In this document: one piece after another, positions 43,329-51,899 of the stretch | How the letters are laid out: the number at the start of each line of letters is the position of its first letter | Position numbering within the stretch: position 1 is the stretch's first letter | The notes under the pieces: model-generated | Database searches by the model: none | What the model was told of the DNA's origin: nothing | The model's input: the letters and a program-made list of their open reading frames with translations, nothing else | Position numbers and translations under genes: made by a program | Assembly: GCA_016775335.1 (NCBI GenBank) | Contig: JAEUGJ010000035.1 | Span: 62,001 to 126,000, forward strand | Reading direction: 5' to 3' | DNA: 64,000 bases | DNA from: Mogibacterium sp. | GTDB lineage: Bacteria > Bacillota > Clostridia > Peptostreptococcales > Anaerovoracaceae

Positions 43329-43898
43329 TTAATACACTATTTGCATGTGCATATACACAAGCGGCAGAAGACGGAGCAACAGCATTGCACATATCAGAAT
43401 GATTCCCGCTAAGACGTTTTTCTTTGATTTGTCTATCGCTCCTACGATTACTATTCCGGCTGAAATCAATACCCCTGCCGTAGGCAAGAACGCATAGCAT
43501 GCAGCACCGATTACTGAAAAAACGGTTAGGAACGCAGATATATTTTCGGCAAAAACATCGCCGTTAAGTGAGTACATTCCGTAGAGGATTGCCCAAATAA
43601 TGAAATGCAGAATACAAATTCCGAATATTGTGCAAACGATGATTTTTAGTGTTTTAGAAATATCCTTGCGTTTCTTCACGTTGCCGCTATTATCTGATGT
43701 TTCTTGCGTAAACGCATCCAAAGAAACATCGAAAAGTTCTGCCAAACATATTAGATTACCGGTGTTGGGTTTTGATACGCCGCTTTCCCACTTCGATACA
43801 GATTGTCTGCTCACGCCGATTTGCTCAGCAACGTATTCTTGGCTAAGGTGACGCTCATTTCTAAGATTCTTAATTCTGTTCCCTAGATTCGTGTTCAT
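43329..43898 (-). CDS. XRE-family regulator with membrane domain
   Basis: A 189-residue protein. The first 65 residues are a helix-turn-helix: I-K-N-L-R-N-E-R-H-L-S-Q-E-Y-V-A-E-Q-I-G-V-S-R-Q-S-V-S-K-W-E. After a charged linker there are three or four membrane helices (about 88-110, 122-145, 147-163, 168-185). Such proteins regulate genes from the membrane, often their own island. AGGAGG on the minus strand favours the ATG at 43898 over one at 43901. Its targets are unknown. Confidence 0.8.
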   Translation of the reverse strand: MNTNLGNRIKNLRNERHLSQEYVAEQIGVSRQSVSKWESGVSKPNTGNLICLAELFDVSLDAFTQETSDNSGNVKKRKDISKTLKIIVCTIFGICILHFIIWAILYGMYSLNGDVFAENISAFLTVFSVIGAACYAFLPTAGVLISAGIVIVGAIDKSKKNVLAGIILICAMLLLRLLPLVYMHMQIVY

Positions 43899-44207
43899 CA
43901 TAAACCTCCTTCGTCGTCTGTATCAACAGATTACTATATCCTTCAATATCCTGCAATCAACTTTATGTCAACTATTGAGTGCATATTTAAAAGATTCCCG
44001 TTTGTTGAATTTCTACCTTTATGCAGGAGTGTCCGGGTTCAATTTTTGAAATATGATATTTCCTTTTACTACATCCCATTCTATAATACCAGTATAGGCG
44101 GGGGAGCGATTCCGTGAATTGGTGATGGATTGTTACGGTCGGTAATTTTAGAGAAACGATATCGAACCGAATCCGAAAGTCTCGTCGGTGAGGGCCGGTG
44201 CCTCCCG

Positions 44208-44395
44208 ATTCTCGATGTCTTCCGGACCTTAGGTCTGAAGAGCCGCCTGTCGGAAATCGAAATCGATGACAGCAATTTCGATGTGATGGCAGCGAAGGCG
44301 GTTCGTCTGGGTAATCTGGGAAATGCTTTTGTGCCGCTTGATAAAGACGATGTTGTAAATATTTCAAGATGTGCCTGTAAGATGCCCGAAAAAGA
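44208..44395 (+). pseudogene. Iron-containing alcohol dehydrogenase, C-terminal remnant
   Basis: A frame with R-T-L-G-L, L-S-E-I-E-I-D-D-S-N-F-D-V-M-A-A-K-A-V-R-L-G and F-V-P-L-D-K-D-D-V-V-N-I corresponds to the last 50-60 residues of iron-dependent alcohol dehydrogenases (the usual ending is M-A-x-K-A, P-L and D-V/I-x-x-I-Y). All metal and NAD sites lie upstream in the family and are missing here. The rest of 43902-44207 shows nothing recognisable. Confidence 0.55.
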
Positions 44396-44415
44396 AAAAC
44401 GCGGAGGGACAGATA

Positions 44416-45063
44416 ATGAAAGTAATTGACTTAACGCATACGATTCGTGAAAATATGCCGGTATATCCCGGGACAGAGCCGCCGAAGTTAATTCCGGCCA
44501 GCTCGTACGAGAACGACGGGTTCAAAGAAACGCTGCTGCAGATGTACACACACACGGGGACGCACATGGATCCGCCGGCACATATTTTCTCGGGGAGAAC
44601 CACGCTGGATGAATTTCCGGTGGATCAGTTCATCGGGAAGGCGCTGGTCATCGACTGCAGAGAACTGAAAGAAGGTCAGGCCATTACCATGGATTGCATT
44701 CGCCGAGCCGGAGAGAAAGCCGAGCAGGCGGATTTTCTGCTGTTCAATCTGGGGTGGGACTGCCGATGGGGGACTGCAGAATACTTTGGGGAGTATCCGT
44801 GCATTGATGAGGAGGTAATGGAATACATCCTGTCCGGAAATTACAAGGGAATAGGATTTGACGTAATCGGGTTGGATCCCATCTCGGATGAAAAATTGAT
44901 TCGCCATCATCGACTTTTTGAAGAGAAGGATATTGTAAATATTGAGAACCTCAAGAACCTGAATCTGTGCGGAACGGATTTGTTTTGGTTCAGTTGCTTT
45001 CCGTTGAAGGTGGAGAATTGCGACGGTTCACCGATTCGCGCTGTTGCCTGGTTTGAGCAGTAA
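44416..45063 (+). CDS. Cyclase-family (kynurenine formamidase-like) hydrolase
   Basis: A 215-residue metal hydrolase of the cyclase family. The start region V-I-D-L-T-H-T-I-R-E-N-M-P-V-Y-P-G and the metal motif H-T-G-T-H-M-D-P-P-A-H (H-x-G-T-H-x-D-x-P-x-H) are characteristic; the third conserved region is I-G-F-D-V-I-G-L-D-P. Members hydrolyse formylkynurenine, isatin or similar amides. No tryptophan-catabolism gene is nearby, so the substrate is unclear. GGAGGG lies 6 bp before the ATG at 44416; an in-frame ATG at 44371 lies in the dehydrogenase remnant. Confidence 0.85.
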   Translation: MKVIDLTHTIRENMPVYPGTEPPKLIPASSYENDGFKETLLQMYTHTGTHMDPPAHIFSGRTTLDEFPVDQFIGKALVIDCRELKEGQAITMDCIRRAGEKAEQADFLLFNLGWDCRWGTAEYFGEYPCIDEEVMEYILSGNYKGIGFDVIGLDPISDEKLIRHHRLFEEKDIVNIENLKNLNLCGTDLFWFSCFPLKVENCDGSPIRAVAWFEQ

Positions 45064-45151
45064 TCGCTGAAAAATGTCGAATATCAACCGCCGGTATGTG
45101 TGAATGAGTATTCGCTTGCGGTAGATTGAAGGCGGAAAGGAGGTTGCTCTC

Positions 45152-45760
45152 ATGGATCAAACCAAAATCGGAAAGTTTATCGCAGAATGCCGAAAAGAGA
45201 AATCCCTCACCCAGGCTGCCTTGGCCGAACAGCTTGGAATCACTGACCGAGCCGTATCAAAGTGGGAACGGGGAAAAAACATGCCGGACCTTTCGATAAT
45301 GCCGGACCTGTGTGAATTGCTGGGAATCAGTATCAATGAATTGCTGACCGGAGAGCACATCGAGATGGAAGATTACAGAAACACCGCGGAGCAGAACCTG
45401 TTGGAGCTGACAAAACAGGAAATGCTGAGCAACAAGAAGCTGCTTTCGTTGGAAAAGGTCATCGGATACACGAGCACCGTTTCCTTTATGCTGTTGATTT
45501 TCTCGGCATCCTTTGCGGTAGATGACGTAAAGTGGCGAGTGGGAATGATTCTGACGGGAAGCATCATCTTTGCGACGGGGATGGTATCCTGCCTTCGGAT
45601 TGAGCACGATGCCGGATACTATCAATGCCCGAACTGCGGATGGAAATACGTGCCATCCATGAAAACGGTGTTTATGGCTCCCCATATGGGACTGAGCCGA
45701 AAAATGACCTGCCCCCATTGCGGAAAACGCGGATACCACAAGAAAGTTCTGACGAAATAA
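45152..45760 (+). CDS. XRE-family regulator with membrane helices and zinc ribbon
   Basis: A 202-residue protein with three parts: a helix-turn-helix (about 1-65; K-S-L-T-Q-A-A-L-A-E-Q-L-G-I-T-D-R-A-V-S-K-W-E-R-G), two membrane helices (about 112-127 and 132-150), and a C-terminal zinc-binding region with C-P-N-C-G-W and C-P-H-C-G-K. AAAGGAGG gives a strong start. This domain order is found in clostridial regulators thought to respond to envelope or redox conditions; the actual signal is unknown. It is one of two membrane HTH proteins in the island. Confidence 0.85.
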   Translation: MDQTKIGKFIAECRKEKSLTQAALAEQLGITDRAVSKWERGKNMPDLSIMPDLCELLGISINELLTGEHIEMEDYRNTAEQNLLELTKQEMLSNKKLLSLEKVIGYTSTVSFMLLIFSASFAVDDVKWRVGMILTGSIIFATGMVSCLRIEHDAGYYQCPNCGWKYVPSMKTVFMAPHMGLSRKMTCPHCGKRGYHKKVLTK

Positions 45761-45815
45761 TTTGGTTCTTCACTTTTTAGTGTAGGACTATGATAAAACG
45801 AAAACAAAATCGACA

Positions 45816-45848
45816 AGCCGGCAGCTTCCGAGTTGCCGGTGTTTTTTT
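45816..45848 (+). terminator. Terminator after the zinc-ribbon regulator
   Basis: CCGGCA (45818-45823) pairs with TGCCGG (45834-45839) and is followed by a T run. It marks the right edge of the island. Confidence 0.85.
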
Positions 45849-45993
45849 ATGGGGAAAAGGATTCCGAATATGAGATATAACGAAATTCGATGGATTTTCA
45901 TGTATACTTTTCAATGCAATTGTGCTAGAATATAAAAAGTGATGAAAATTAATTGTTTCTGCTAACAATTTTCGAAGGAGGAAACGGAGTATC

Positions 45994-46740
45994 ATGAATG
46001 GGGATCCATCCAACAAGAAAAATCAATTTATCTATACCTTGTTCTATTCGGTTCTGGTAGTGCTGACGGCGCAGATTAATGTGCATTTGTTCACCCGGAA
46101 CTTTGTTGCATCAGCGGGTGTTATCGTGTTTGCACTGCTGATGCTGCTCTTAGATGAGTTCGCCGCGATGCCGGTGATGTTCCTGTCCGCCACCGGCGTA
46201 ATGGTGACCCGTTCCATCGCCGGCGCGGGAAAGGTGCTCACGTCGGCGGAAATCTGGAAAACCGGAATGCCGGAATTTGTATTCTACATCGTGTTCGGCG
46301 TGGTGATTTACCTTCTGTACAACTACGTATATTCGGAAGAGCGGAGCTGGACCCTGTTCATCGTCCTGTTTGTTCCGGATTTTGCAGCCAACCTGGCGGA
46401 GCTGTACATTCGAATCGGCAGCGAGATGGGGAATGCCTCCACGATTTGCGCATTGCTGCTGATTGCCTTGGTGAGAACCGCAATTGTTTTGGTGATCTAT
46501 CGAATCATCATTCGTTACGGAATTCGAATTACCCGGATGCCGCGAAGCGGAGTGGAAGTTCTGGACGGAAAGGTCTGCAAGGTGAATGCGGAAGTCGGCG
46601 ATGTGGATGAAGGCTTGGCGGATGCGGCCGAAATGGCAAGGGGGCTGTACCGTAAGCTGTCGGCAAGCAAAGCACCGTCGGAGCTGACGGAAAGAGCGCG
46701 GGCTTTGGCCGAGGATTTGGATGGTATTTCCATGAAGTAG
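45994..46740 (+). CDS. Membrane protein, possibly a kinase-less sensor remnant
   Basis: A 248-residue protein with about six membrane helices (residues 12-175) and a soluble C-terminal part. The end, A-R-G-L-Y-R-K-L-S with a following E-R-A-R-A-L-A-E-D-L-D, resembles the linker that in some clostridial sensor kinases leads into the phosphorylation domain; here a stop codon follows at once. It could also be a complete membrane protein. GAAGGAGG precedes the start. It is 39 bp upstream of the PTS-like gene. Confidence 0.5.
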   Translation: MNGDPSNKKNQFIYTLFYSVLVVLTAQINVHLFTRNFVASAGVIVFALLMLLLDEFAAMPVMFLSATGVMVTRSIAGAGKVLTSAEIWKTGMPEFVFYIVFGVVIYLLYNYVYSEERSWTLFIVLFVPDFAANLAELYIRIGSEMGNASTICALLLIALVRTAIVLVIYRIIIRYGIRITRMPRSGVEVLDGKVCKVNAEVGDVDEGLADAAEMARGLYRKLSASKAPSELTERARALAEDLDGISMK

Positions 46741-46779
46741 CGTTATGAAGTAGCATTGGTAAGGTTTTGGAGGATATGA

Positions 46780-47790
46780 ATGGTTACGATTATTTCCGGA
46801 ATTGCACTGCTTTTGATTACATTAGCGGCTTTTTCCCTGTTTAGTTTGAAGATGCCCAAGGGGCAGGCCGCGATGTCCGGCATGGCAAATGCGGCCGTGG
46901 CAACTTTCTTGGTGGAAGCGATTATGAGTTATATTGCCGGAGACTTATTCGGTATTTCGTTCTTTAAAGATGTGGGCTCCATTGCCGGCGGAATGGGCGG
47001 CGTAGCGGCAGCGGCTCTGGTGCCAATGGGCATGGGAGCCAGTCCGGTGCTGTCCATGTGTGCCGGAGTTGCGGTGGGAGGATATGGAATTCTTCCGGGC
47101 TTCATTGCCGGATATATAGTGGGCCTGATCGGACCGGCCATCGAGAAAAAACTTCCGGAAGGGCTGGACGTCATTGTGGGCGCTCTGGCTGTTGCTTCGG
47201 TGGCAAGAGCCATTGCGGCATTCGTGAATCCGGGTGTGACGATGGTGCTTTCGATTATCGGAAAAACAATTACGGAGGCGACCCTCACATCCCCGATCAT
47301 CATGGGATTCCTCCTGGGCGGAATTATCAAGATGATCTGTACCTCTCCACTGAGTTCCATGGCTCTTACCGCTATGCTGGGACTGACCGGACTTCCGATG
47401 GGAATTGCCGCCGTGGCTTGCTTCGGCGGATCCTTCACCAACGGAACGATTTTCAAAAGACTTCACTTCGGAAATAACGGAAACGTGATTGCGGTCATGC
47501 TGGAGCCGCTGACTCAGGCGGATATCGTCACCACCCATCCGATTCCGATCTACGGTTCCAACTTCTTCGGCGGCGGAATTGCCGGAGTGGGCGCCGCGAT
47601 GCTGGGCATTGTGAACAACGCACCGGGCACCGCCTCCCCGATTCCGGGAATGCTGGCCCCATTTGCCTTTAATGCACCGGGCAAGGTGGTAATGGCATTG
47701 GCCATCGCGGCCGTCGGCGGCAGTATCGCCGGATTTATCGGAAGCATCGTGTTCAAGAAATTTGACGAAGGCGTGGAAGCCGTCGACTAA
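46780..47790 (+). CDS. PTS sugar transporter subunit IIC-like protein (EIIC_2 type)
   Basis: A 336-residue very hydrophobic protein with about ten helices and many Gly-Met-Gly and Gly-Gly motifs, such as I-A-G-G-M-G-G-V-A-A-A, M-G-A-S-P-V-L-S-M-C-A-G-V and F-G-G-S-F-T-N-G-T-I-F-K-R. This is the pattern of the EIIC_2 family, related to the membrane channel of phosphotransferase systems. There are no IIA or IIB partners here, as is normal for this orphan family, so transport of sugar by phosphorylation is not assured. GGAGGAT lies just before the start. It is followed by a terminator. Confidence 0.8.
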   Translation: MVTIISGIALLLITLAAFSLFSLKMPKGQAAMSGMANAAVATFLVEAIMSYIAGDLFGISFFKDVGSIAGGMGGVAAAALVPMGMGASPVLSMCAGVAVGGYGILPGFIAGYIVGLIGPAIEKKLPEGLDVIVGALAVASVARAIAAFVNPGVTMVLSIIGKTITEATLTSPIIMGFLLGGIIKMICTSPLSSMALTAMLGLTGLPMGIAAVACFGGSFTNGTIFKRLHFGNNGNVIAVMLEPLTQADIVTTHPIPIYGSNFFGGGIAGVGAAMLGIVNNAPGTASPIPGMLAPFAFNAPGKVVMALAIAAVGGSIAGFIGSIVFKKFDEGVEAVD

Positions 47791-47820
47791 AGACTTCTCG
47801 GAAACTGTGACATCAAAAAA

Positions 47821-47858
47821 CTCTCCCCCGCATGATCAGCAGGGGAGAGACTTTTTTT
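47821..47858. terminator. Terminator between the PTS-like and TraX-like genes
   Basis: CTCTCCCC (47821-47828) pairs with GGGGAGAG (47842-47849), followed by a run of seven Ts; A residues precede the stem, so it may also act on the convergent gene. Confidence 0.88.
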
Positions 47859-47877
47859 ACCGGAAATCGGTGAGAAT

Positions 47878-48633
47878 CTAGATGTTGAAGTAGAACCGAA
47901 GCAGCCCCAGAATGAGCAGATGCACCGGATAGAACAGGTAGTTCAGCAATTTGGACTGCTTTCCCCGCTCGCCGTTGTAGGTCAGGGTGAGGCCGAGACC
48001 CAGCAGCGCCCACGGTTCTTTTACCACGGAGAGGTATCCGAAGAGGATTCGCGGGAACGGATGGTTCCGGAACAGGTAGAAGAAGTAGGCCATCAGGATG
48101 CCGTTGTAATCGTAGTCCAGGCTGCAGAACATGGCCAGGAGGCACATGAGGGCGACCACCGGAATGGAAATGAGGAACCATAGCCACTTCTTCTCGTCGC
48201 CGATTTTTTCTCGGATGACATCCACAATCCAGATGGTCACCAGCATGAAGGCCAGGGTGAACATCACGTTGTTCCAGCGCCAGTTCATAAGTTCCTTTGT
48301 GGTGAAGAGGTCGAACGGAACCTCGGAAATGACGCCGAACAGCAGGAGGTTCCCCAGGTAATGCCAGCGGCTGTGGGTGCGGTAGAATCCTTCCACCAGC
48401 ATAAAAGCAAACAGCGGGAAGGCAATGCGTCCCAGGATGTCAAAGAAGTTGCTGAGGTACAGCAGCTTTCCGCCGTCCAGATTCGGGTAGATCATGCTCT
48501 TGTTGAAATGGTCGATGAACATGGAAATAAATGCGATGTATTTCAGCTGCGCGTTGGACAGCTTTTTAATTCTTTCCAAGACCGGTCGCTGAGCAGGGGT
48601 TGTGCCTGCCTGTGGCAGGTTGTTCTGAGTCAT
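47878..48633 (-). CDS. TraX-family membrane protein
   Basis: A 251-residue membrane protein. It begins with a soluble 30-residue stretch, then L-S-N-A-Q-L-K-Y-I-A-F-I-S-M-F-I-D-H, followed by about eight helices and conserved R-I-A-F-P-L-F-A-F and H-S-R-W-H-Y-L. This is the TraX family, first known for N-acetylation of F-pilin but widespread in Clostridia without conjugation genes. TAAGGAG precedes the ATG at 48633. It is convergent with the PTS-like gene and divergent from the esterase. No pilus genes are present, so acylation of some surface component is the likely role. Confidence 0.82.
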   Translation of the reverse strand: MTQNNLPQAGTTPAQRPVLERIKKLSNAQLKYIAFISMFIDHFNKSMIYPNLDGGKLLYLSNFFDILGRIAFPLFAFMLVEGFYRTHSRWHYLGNLLLFGVISEVPFDLFTTKELMNWRWNNVMFTLAFMLVTIWIVDVIREKIGDEKKWLWFLISIPVVALMCLLAMFCSLDYDYNGILMAYFFYLFRNHPFPRILFGYLSVVKEPWALLGLGLTLTYNGERGKQSKLLNYLFYPVHLLILGLLRFYFNI

Positions 48634-48818
48634 ATTTTTTCTCCTTATACTTTTTTTTCGTGTGAACGAAACTCTATTGAAAAATTTCACGTATGTAATA
48701 GTATATAATATAAGCGAAACTTTTGCTACCTCCGGGGTGTTGGGTATATGTTTTTTATATGGAGTTTGTTTCCCGGAAATGAAATGATTCCGGATAGAAA
48801 TTGTATGGGAGAAGAACT

Positions 48819-49808
48819 GTGAGAAAAACCACTGTGAGAAAAACAACGAAAAAGCGCAGACGCCGGACCGTGCTCCTGCTGATTCTTTTGATAACCGGGA
48901 TTGCGGTCCTCCTGAAGTCCGGCATTGTGACGAAGAGGATTCAGCGGGAAGAGACGAAGAAGGCGGTGGCAGCGGAAGTGGAGGCGCTTCACGAAAAAGC
49001 GAACCGGGACGGAATCGTGGAGAAAACACCGGATCCTTATTTTATCCGCAAACAGCCCGGCTATTCGTATCCGAAGCCGAAGCTGATTCAGTACGATTCC
49101 GGGATCACCCACACCCGCCGACATGCGATGGTCTTCCTCCCGGCGGACTACGATGCGGCGAAAACCTATCCGGTGCTGTACCTGCTCCATGGCTGGGGCG
49201 GAAGCCACCGGACCTGGGCGAACAAAAAAGCGAATATCATCCTGCAGAACCTGCATTACTTCGAGGACGTTCCGGAAATGATTGTGGTGTGCCCCAACAG
49301 CAACGTAAATGAGGCGGAAAGCGTGGAGGGGCTGTCCTTTGCGGAAAGCCTGGAGCCTTTTGACGCCACGCCGGAAGAGGTGGTGAAATATCTGAAGCCC
49401 TACATCGAACGTCATTTTTCGGTAAAAAAAGGTCGGAAGAATGCGGCGGTGGCCGGCAATTCTCTGGGGGGACGAAATGCGCTGGCGTTGGCGTACAAAT
49501 ATCCGAAGCAGTTCGGTTCGGTAGGCAGCTTTTCTCCCTCCGTTTCCGTGGAAGCGGCGAACGGAACCGGACTCAAAGCACCCCTGCGAGATTTAAATCT
49601 GCCGGGAGACAAGCATCATCCTTTTGATGTGCTGATGCTGATGGTGGGGCGTTCCGACAAGGTCTGCGGAAATGTTTCCTATGAACTGGACCGATACATG
49701 AAGGCGCAGAACATTTCCCACGATTTCTACGACACGGCGGGCGGACACGAGACCTCCGTGTGGCAGAACGGGCTGTACAATTTCGCCAGAAAATTGTATA
49801 GAAAATAA
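48819..49808 (+). CDS. Membrane-anchored esterase (esterase D/PHB-depolymerase type)
   Basis: A 329-residue alpha/beta hydrolase. An Arg/Lys-rich start and one hydrophobic helix (about 18-38) anchor it outside the cell. The oxyanion region is Y-L-L-H-G-W-G-G, the nucleophile Ser lies in A-G-N-S-L-G-G, and the last catalytic His in G-G-H-E-T-S-V-W. Such enzymes de-esterify plant xylans or other acyl groups. I take the GTG at 48819, with GGGAGAAG before it; GTG at 48834 or TTG at 48801 are alternatives. The sequence between TraX and this gene (48634-48818) holds the divergent promoters. Confidence 0.82.
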   Translation: MRKTTVRKTTKKRRRRTVLLLILLITGIAVLLKSGIVTKRIQREETKKAVAAEVEALHEKANRDGIVEKTPDPYFIRKQPGYSYPKPKLIQYDSGITHTRRHAMVFLPADYDAAKTYPVLYLLHGWGGSHRTWANKKANIILQNLHYFEDVPEMIVVCPNSNVNEAESVEGLSFAESLEPFDATPEEVVKYLKPYIERHFSVKKGRKNAAVAGNSLGGRNALALAYKYPKQFGSVGSFSPSVSVEAANGTGLKAPLRDLNLPGDKHHPFDVLMLMVGRSDKVCGNVSYELDRYMKAQNISHDFYDTAGGHETSVWQNGLYNFARKLYRK

Positions 49809-49904
49809 TAATGAAGAAGATGAAGACCAAATAGGCAGCGGTCAAAAAACAAAAAAACAAGAATTCAACACGATTCTCCGATACACAAATTGTTTCGGAT
49901 GTGG

Positions 49905-49910
49905 TATACT
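49905..49910 (+). promoter_or_regulatory. Extended -10 promoter of the NlpC/P60-like gene
   Basis: TGGTATACT is an extended -10 box; TACACA 17 bp upstream is a weak -35. It lies about 50 bp before the start codon. Confidence 0.5.
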
Positions 49911-49958
49911 TAAGCGATATATTTTAACACAGAAGATAACGAATACCGGGGAGGATTC

Positions 49959-50696
49959 ATGAAGCGAATTCTGAAAACGAAACATAAGTTAATAGGCTTC
50001 ATTGGTATCATACTGGTGTTGGATTTGGTATTGGTCGGGGCACTGATTAAGCCGGTCAATGCGGATCGCAAGACGGAGGATTATGATGCGGCAGCGGAGC
50101 TCTCCACGTCCTTGAATGTGGCGGCTATGCAAGCAAAGCTGACCGTGGAGGATGAGAGCAAGGCGGTTATCAAATCCGGAAAGGCGGAACGGACCAAGAC
50201 CCAGGGAACCGAGAAGTGGCTGGATACTCTGGAGACTTTGGAAGGTCAGATTTTCGCCCACGGAATTACCTACAGCTGGTATCATCCGGCATCTTCGTAT
50301 GAATCCGCAGTAAACGGAAATCATCACGTGAACTGTGCGGCTTATATTTCATGGGGCCTTCAGAGAATGGGCCTGCTGCCTCACGGCACTACGTTCTACA
50401 TTTCCGATACCCTTCACGGAAAGGGTGCTTCCTACATCAAGAACTCGGAGTATTTCACCGTGAAGTACAACTTGGGTCATCCGGGAAGTGCCGGACTGGA
50501 GCCGGGGGATATCGTCGGGTGGAAGACACACACCTGTGTCTATGCCGGGAAGGATTCCAACGGAAACATGCTGTGGTACACCGCCGGCGGTTCGGATGTG
50601 AGCAGCAAGAACCTGGGACCGAGAACGAAGAAGTATGCCAACAAGAATATCACCGTGCTGATTCGGATTAATTATGATAAGATTCCGAAGAACTAG
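49959..50696 (+). CDS. Exported NlpC/P60-like cysteine amidase
   Basis: A 245-residue protein. An N-terminal hydrophobic helix (about 12-32) acts as signal or anchor. After a helical spacer, residues about 95-245 form a papain-like fold: H-H-V-N-C-A-A-Y-I-S-W-G-L-Q with the nucleophile Cys, P-G-D-I-V-G-W and K-T-H-T-C-V-Y-A-G-K with the His. This order matches NlpC/P60 and related peptidases, which cut peptidoglycan peptides. GGGGAGGA precedes the start. A terminator follows. The exact subfamily is uncertain; it may be a wall-remodelling partner of the nearby surface genes. Confidence 0.75.
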   Translation: MKRILKTKHKLIGFIGIILVLDLVLVGALIKPVNADRKTEDYDAAAELSTSLNVAAMQAKLTVEDESKAVIKSGKAERTKTQGTEKWLDTLETLEGQIFAHGITYSWYHPASSYESAVNGNHHVNCAAYISWGLQRMGLLPHGTTFYISDTLHGKGASYIKNSEYFTVKYNLGHPGSAGLEPGDIVGWKTHTCVYAGKDSNGNMLWYTAGGSDVSSKNLGPRTKKYANKNITVLIRINYDKIPKN

Positions 50697-50740
50697 AACA
50701 GTCGCATGTACGGTGCGGAAAATATTGAATTGCTGATACG

Positions 50741-50780
50741 AGGAGGAATCCGATGCGAACGCGCCGGATTCCTCCTTTCG
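50741..50780 (+). terminator. Terminator after the NlpC/P60-like gene
   Basis: AGGAGGAATCCG (50741-50752) and CGGATTCCTCCT (50765-50776) form a perfect 12-bp stem followed by TTTCG. Confidence 0.85.
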
Positions 50781-50791
50781 GGTGTAATCAC

Positions 50792-50820
50792 TTGATTCTG
50801 CCGCATAAAAATATTAGAAT
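50792..50820 (+). promoter_or_regulatory. Promoter of the glycosylation operon
   Basis: TTGATT (50792-50797), 17 bp, TAGAAT (50815-50820), 33 bp before the glycosyltransferase start. It is the only promoter-like sequence I see before the six genes. Confidence 0.65.
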
Positions 50821-50853
50821 ATGTAAGTATTAACAACGAAAAGAGGAACATGT

Positions 50854-51822
50854 ATGTCTTATTCATTTGTCATTCCCTGTTATTGCTCGTCTCACACCAT
50901 CCGAGAAGTGGTGGAGAGCACCATACAGGAAATGGAGCGAATCGATCGGAAGCCCTACGAATTCATTCTGGTGGACGATCATTCACCGGACGAAGGGGCA
51001 ACCCTTCAGGAGCTGAAGGCATTGGCCAATGAATATTCTTGCGTAAAGGCCATCGAGCTGGCGAAGAATTCCGGCCAGCACAATGCGTCGATTGCGGGAA
51101 TGAATTACGCCAAAGGGGATTACATCATCTCCATGGACGACGACCTGCAGACCAGACCGTCCCAATTGCCGAAACTCTTTGAGGAAATTGAAAAAGGCTA
51201 TGATGTGGTCTATGGATACTATCCGGAAAAGAAGCACAGTCGTTTCCGGAATTTCGGAAGCTGGGTTCACTTCGAATCCGTTCGAATCCTGATCGGGAAA
51301 CCGAAGGGGATGAAGACATCCAGCTTCTTTGTGATGAGAAAATTCGTTCGGGATTACATCATCCAGTACAAAGAGCCGTACACCCATCTGCAGGGACTGG
51401 TGCTCCGCACCACCCGCAACATCTCCTGCATTCCGGTGGAGCACTTCGATCGAGCCTACGGACAGTCCGGATATACTTTTAAGAAATTGATCAAGCTTTG
51501 GTCCAACATCGTGGGATACTCTGTCGTTCCTCTTCGCATGGCCACCTGCCTGGGAATGGTCTTTTCCATGCTGGGACTGATTGGCGCCATCGTAGTGATT
51601 GTGCGGAAAATCATGAATCCGGCCATGATGATGGGCTGGGCATCCCTGATGGCAGCCATCTTCTTCTTCTCCGGATTGATTCTGTTTTCTTTGGGACTGA
51701 TTGGGGAATACATCGGACGAATGTTCCTGGGAATGGGCAACAATCCGCAGTTCGTGGTGAGAGAAATTTATACTAAAGATTCGGACTCGTCCGTGAATTT
51801 CGAAGACCTGGGGAAACAATAG
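50854..51822 (+). CDS. Membrane glycosyltransferase family 2 (CsbB/GtrB-like)
   Basis: A 322-residue enzyme of the DPM1-like group, which transfers a sugar from a nucleotide to the lipid carrier undecaprenyl phosphate at the inner face of the membrane. The GT-A domain has V-D-D-H-S-P-D-E, S-M-D-D-D-L-Q (metal-binding D-x-D) and G-Q-S-G-Y-T-F-K-K-L near the exit. Two C-terminal membrane helices (about 230-252 and 262-290) follow, as in CsbB and GtrB. AAGAGGA precedes the start. It opens the operon, and the downstream genes make a dTDP amino sugar as its likely donor. Confidence 0.88.
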   Translation: MSYSFVIPCYCSSHTIREVVESTIQEMERIDRKPYEFILVDDHSPDEGATLQELKALANEYSCVKAIELAKNSGQHNASIAGMNYAKGDYIISMDDDLQTRPSQLPKLFEEIEKGYDVVYGYYPEKKHSRFRNFGSWVHFESVRILIGKPKGMKTSSFFVMRKFVRDYIIQYKEPYTHLQGLVLRTTRNISCIPVEHFDRAYGQSGYTFKKLIKLWSNIVGYSVVPLRMATCLGMVFSMLGLIGAIVVIVRKIMNPAMMMGWASLMAAIFFFSGLILFSLGLIGEYIGRMFLGMGNNPQFVVREIYTKDSDSSVNFEDLGKQ

Positions 51823-51899
51823 CCTTCCGGGCCTGTACGGGACAGTCTGATAGAAGTTCGTATTTTTTTATGGGATCTAGAATATGAAAGGGAGTAATT

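Noticed and set aside
43218..43412. 64-codon plus-strand frame overlapping the end of the ATPase gene
   Set aside because: It is a mixture of the ATPase end, the shortened ATP-grasp copy and the start of the opposite HTH gene's coding region.
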